Source of the DNA: Hymenoscyphus infarciens
Taxonomy: Eukaryota > Ascomycota > Leotiomycetes > Helotiales > Helotiaceae
DNA: 10,817 nt
Reading direction: 5' to 3'
NCBI GenBank assembly: GCA_001414345.1
Contig: LLCB01000724.1
Coordinates: forward strand, 1-10,817
Shown here one piece after another: positions 9,219 through 10,817 of the stretch. The stretch's first letter is position 1. Each line of letters opens with the position of its first letter. The notes beneath the pieces were generated by a model. It was not told the DNA's origin. It saw nothing but the letters and a program-made list of their open reading frames with translations, and ran no database searches. Made by a program: the position numbers and the translations under genes.

Positions 9219-10387
9219 ATTATTAATTATATTAGAAGTATTATATAGTTATTAAATTTTATACTTATTATCTAAAAAGCTCTAAACGTCTTTACTTTCT
9301 AATATAATACTAAGATAATACTATAGTTTATATATTTCTAACCTTACTATTTTATAAGTATTTAAGTAGAGAATTAATTTAGTATTATAATATACTTTAT
9401 ACTCTATTTTATCTTTAATATTAGCTTTAATCTTTTATTAAGCTTTTTCCTTTTCTCTATTACTAGTATTAGAGTTAATAAAAGGCTCTTACTTCTCTAT
9501 CTATATTATCTATAAGAAGATAAGTTATATAAACATAGATAATAGATTAGGATAACAATAATAAGTAAGGTCTTAGTAGAGACGTGTTCTCTAGTTCTTA
9601 AATCTATATCTAACCTTTACTACTAAAAGTTTATAAATAGTTATATTATACTTAGGGTTTATAAAGCTAAGCTTATTAAGAAGTAACTAGAATCGAGCTT
9701 AGGTAGCTAGGTCTTTTAAGGTCTTCGAGTTCTTACTCTTAGTTAATTTATTACTTATATTCTTAGCCCTTTTTAAATAAGTTAAAGCCCTTTATATAAG
9801 GTATTATAATATTTTATAGAGATATAATAAGCTAAGATCCTATTATTAATTATATAGGATTAGTAATAGCTTTATATTATTAATCTTATATAAGCTTTTA
9901 TTTATCAAGAATCTAAATTCTTCTAGGCTAAGTTAAAGTAAATCCTTTTCTAAAATATCTTTATAAGAGATAGAATACTAGTTTTATACTAGAGTAACTA
10001 GTTTTATAATAAGAATACTAAAATTTAACTCCTTTATATTAAGTAATTCTTTAGTAAAAGGCGATTTAGAAGTAATAGAGTACTTATAGATTTCATACTT
10101 AAAGTAATATAGGTTAGATAGAGGTAGATAAAGTTAAAAGGTTTTATATTAAGTAAACTGCTTTATACTAGCTACTAACTTTTACTTATATTTTAATATT
10201 TTAACTATAAAATAAAAAACATTAGTATTATAATAGCTATAATAAGATATAGAGGGTAGATAAACTAACGTAAAGAGAATAGCATACCTATAGTAGATAA
10301 GAGACTATAAATAGGCTCGTTATAGTAAGGCTACTAAGAATACTATAATAAGCTACGCTATATACTATAATTATATAATAAGTATAG

Positions 10388-10442
10388 AATAGAAACAGAG
10401 AAAAGAAAGGAATAATAAGGAGGTAGGGAAAAAGAAGAAGAA
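10388..10442 (-). promoter_or_regulatory. CT-rich tract upstream of gene C
   Basis: The + strand here is almost all purine (GAAACAGAGAAAAGAAAGG, then AGGAGGTAGGGAAAAAGAAG). On the - strand, which carries gene C, it is a CT tract about 70-120 bp upstream of the open frame. Such tracts are common just before transcription starts in filamentous fungi. The assignment rests on position and composition only. Confidence 0.25.
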
Positions 10443-10532
10443 GTTATAAGTTTAGTAGAGAAGAAGGCTCTATAGGAGTAATAAGAAGGCTATTATTTCT
10501 AGAGTTATCTAGAGTTCGAACCCTATATTATA
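10443..10532 (+). ncRNA. Possible tRNA-derived relic (B box only)
   Basis: AGTTCGAACCC at 10513-10523 closely matches the RNA polymerase III B box (GGTTCGANTCC) with a G-to-A change that RIP would give. Upstream, GTT and GGC in GTTTAGTAGAGAAGAAGGC (from about 10449) could be a RIP-damaged GCC/GGC D-stem around a D-loop, and the spacing suits a class II tRNA (Ser/Leu type) of about 90 nt or a tRNA-derived SINE. Against this, the T-stem pairs badly even after allowing for RIP, the D-loop would be too long, and no clean anticodon stem is seen. Confidence 0.15.
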
Positions 10533-10817
10533 GATAAGTTTTAGTATTATTCTGTTATTTAGGCAGAGGATTAGTCTATATATATAAGGCTAGTAGGCGG
10601 TATATACTAAAAGTAGTACTATTACTTATAGAATAATACTAATAACTTAATAAGAAAACTAGTTATATTTTTATACTAATGTTATTAGTCTAAAAGAGTT
10701 ATAAGTAGTAGAAATATTTATTATAATAAAAATAAGTATAAATCTAATTCTAGATAATAAAAAGCTATAGAAAATAACTTAATATAATATTTTAAAAAGA
10801 AGTACTTTTAGTAAGAG

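Larger units (their letters stand above)
8687..10319 (-). pseudogene. RIP-broken two-exon gene C, family unknown
   Basis: This is the best-supported decayed gene. From about 10319 down to 9083 one - strand phase has about 28 stops in about 415 codons (7%), and I checked that phase base by base over 9950-10319. Below 9043 a second phase, one base over, has only about 4 stops in about 108 codons and ends at a TAA at 8687. The two phases join exactly through a candidate 40-nt intron. Charged, helical-looking stretches support coding: SKSPFTKELLNIKELNFS near 10030-10080, SYKDILEKDLL followed by LSLEEFRFLINKS near 9910-9970, RALTYLKRAKNISNKL near 9750-9790, and SNREKEKA followed by KIKANIKDKIEYK near 9410-9460. 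A Ser/Lys/Tyr repeat follows at about 9180-9220. Total length is roughly 530 codons. The start is uncertain. I do not recognise the family. A duplicated host gene or transposon cargo are both possible. Confidence 0.55.
1..10817. other. RIP-saturated AT-rich block (fungal)
   Basis: The whole window shows the signature of repeat-induced point mutation, a process of filamentous ascomycetes that converts C to T, preferably in CpA, on both strands of duplicated DNA. CA and TG dinucleotides are nearly missing throughout, TA is extremely common, and CTAG, the expected product of CCAG or CTGG, is very frequent. Bases 1-375 have no CA, TG or CG. CG survives in scattered places, as expected when CpA is the preferred target. 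ATG is almost gone because its TG is a RIP target. The damage is roughly uniform from end to end, so the window probably lies inside a larger AT-isochore. Ordinary AT bias, as in mitochondrial DNA, would not remove CA and TG selectively. The species cannot be named from this alone. Confidence 0.85.
10320..10817. other. Less mutated right flank without a supported gene
   Basis: The - strand gene C frame fills with stops above about 10320, so this stretch is its upstream flank. It keeps more GC-containing words than the rest (for example GAAACAGAG near 10393, GGCAGAGG near 10562, GGCGG near 10597). No low-stop frame was found. The two sites described separately here are a pyrimidine-rich tract and a tRNA-like B box. 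Confidence 0.45.

Noticed and set aside
9400..9700. Starship-type tyrosine recombinase (DUF3435) for gene C
   Set aside because: A basic stretch followed by hydrophobic helices looked vaguely similar, but the Arg-His-Arg-Tyr catalytic set and the usual flanking motifs were not recognisable.
1..10817. Mitochondrial or other naturally AT-rich genome
   Set aside because: Simple AT bias does not remove CA and TG selectively while leaving CG, and long genes with intact ORFs would be expected in organelle DNA.
1..10817. Long terminal repeats flanking the window
   Set aside because: I compared GC-containing words near both ends by eye and found no long direct repeat. The element, if any, extends beyond the window or is solo and degraded.

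Overview
The window looks like an AT-rich block from a filamentous ascomycete (Pezizomycotina) genome, saturated by repeat-induced point mutation (RIP). The main evidence is dinucleotide content. CpA and its complement TpG are almost absent, while TpA and CTAG are everywhere. Bases 1-375 contain no CA, TG or CG at all, the first CA is at 423-424, and only about seven ATGs survive on the + strand of 10.8 kb. Sampled lines are about a quarter G+C. RIP turns CAA, CAG and TGG codons into TAA or TAG, so real reading frames are littered with stops and normal ORF finding fails. No intact gene is visible. The one long open run, 83 codons at 2660-2911 on the - strand, is best read as a piece of a larger broken gene.

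I read the decayed frames by comparing hand-counted stop densities. Non-coding frames here carry stops at about 14-17% of codons, but a few long frames carry far fewer and hold the same phase for a kilobase or more. From left to right: bases 1-660 hold hairpins, a pair of inverted repeats and a 30-bp tandem repeat. Bases 661-1558 hold nothing I can support. A broken gene D lies on the - strand at 1559-2938, with pyrimidine-rich DNA upstream of it on its own strand. Bases 3374-4345 hold a weak + frame (E). A very long + frame (A) runs from a surviving ATG at 4369 to about 8037, and another + frame (B) follows at about 8034-8714. A convergent - strand broken gene C occupies about 8687-10319, with a plausible 40-nt intron at 9043-9082. 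The right end, 10320-10817, holds a pyrimidine-rich tract upstream of C and a tRNA-like B-box motif, and is somewhat less mutated than the rest.

I could not assign any of the five frames to a named family. I saw no convincing reverse transcriptase, DDE transposase, tyrosine recombinase or helicase motif, but RIP destroys many diagnostic codons. RIP acts on duplicated DNA, so the likeliest origin is one or more multi-copy elements or duplicated genes: A and B could be consecutive ORFs of one element, and C and D separate genes or cargo. That last step is inference. All stop counts were made by eye and should be repeated by computer.
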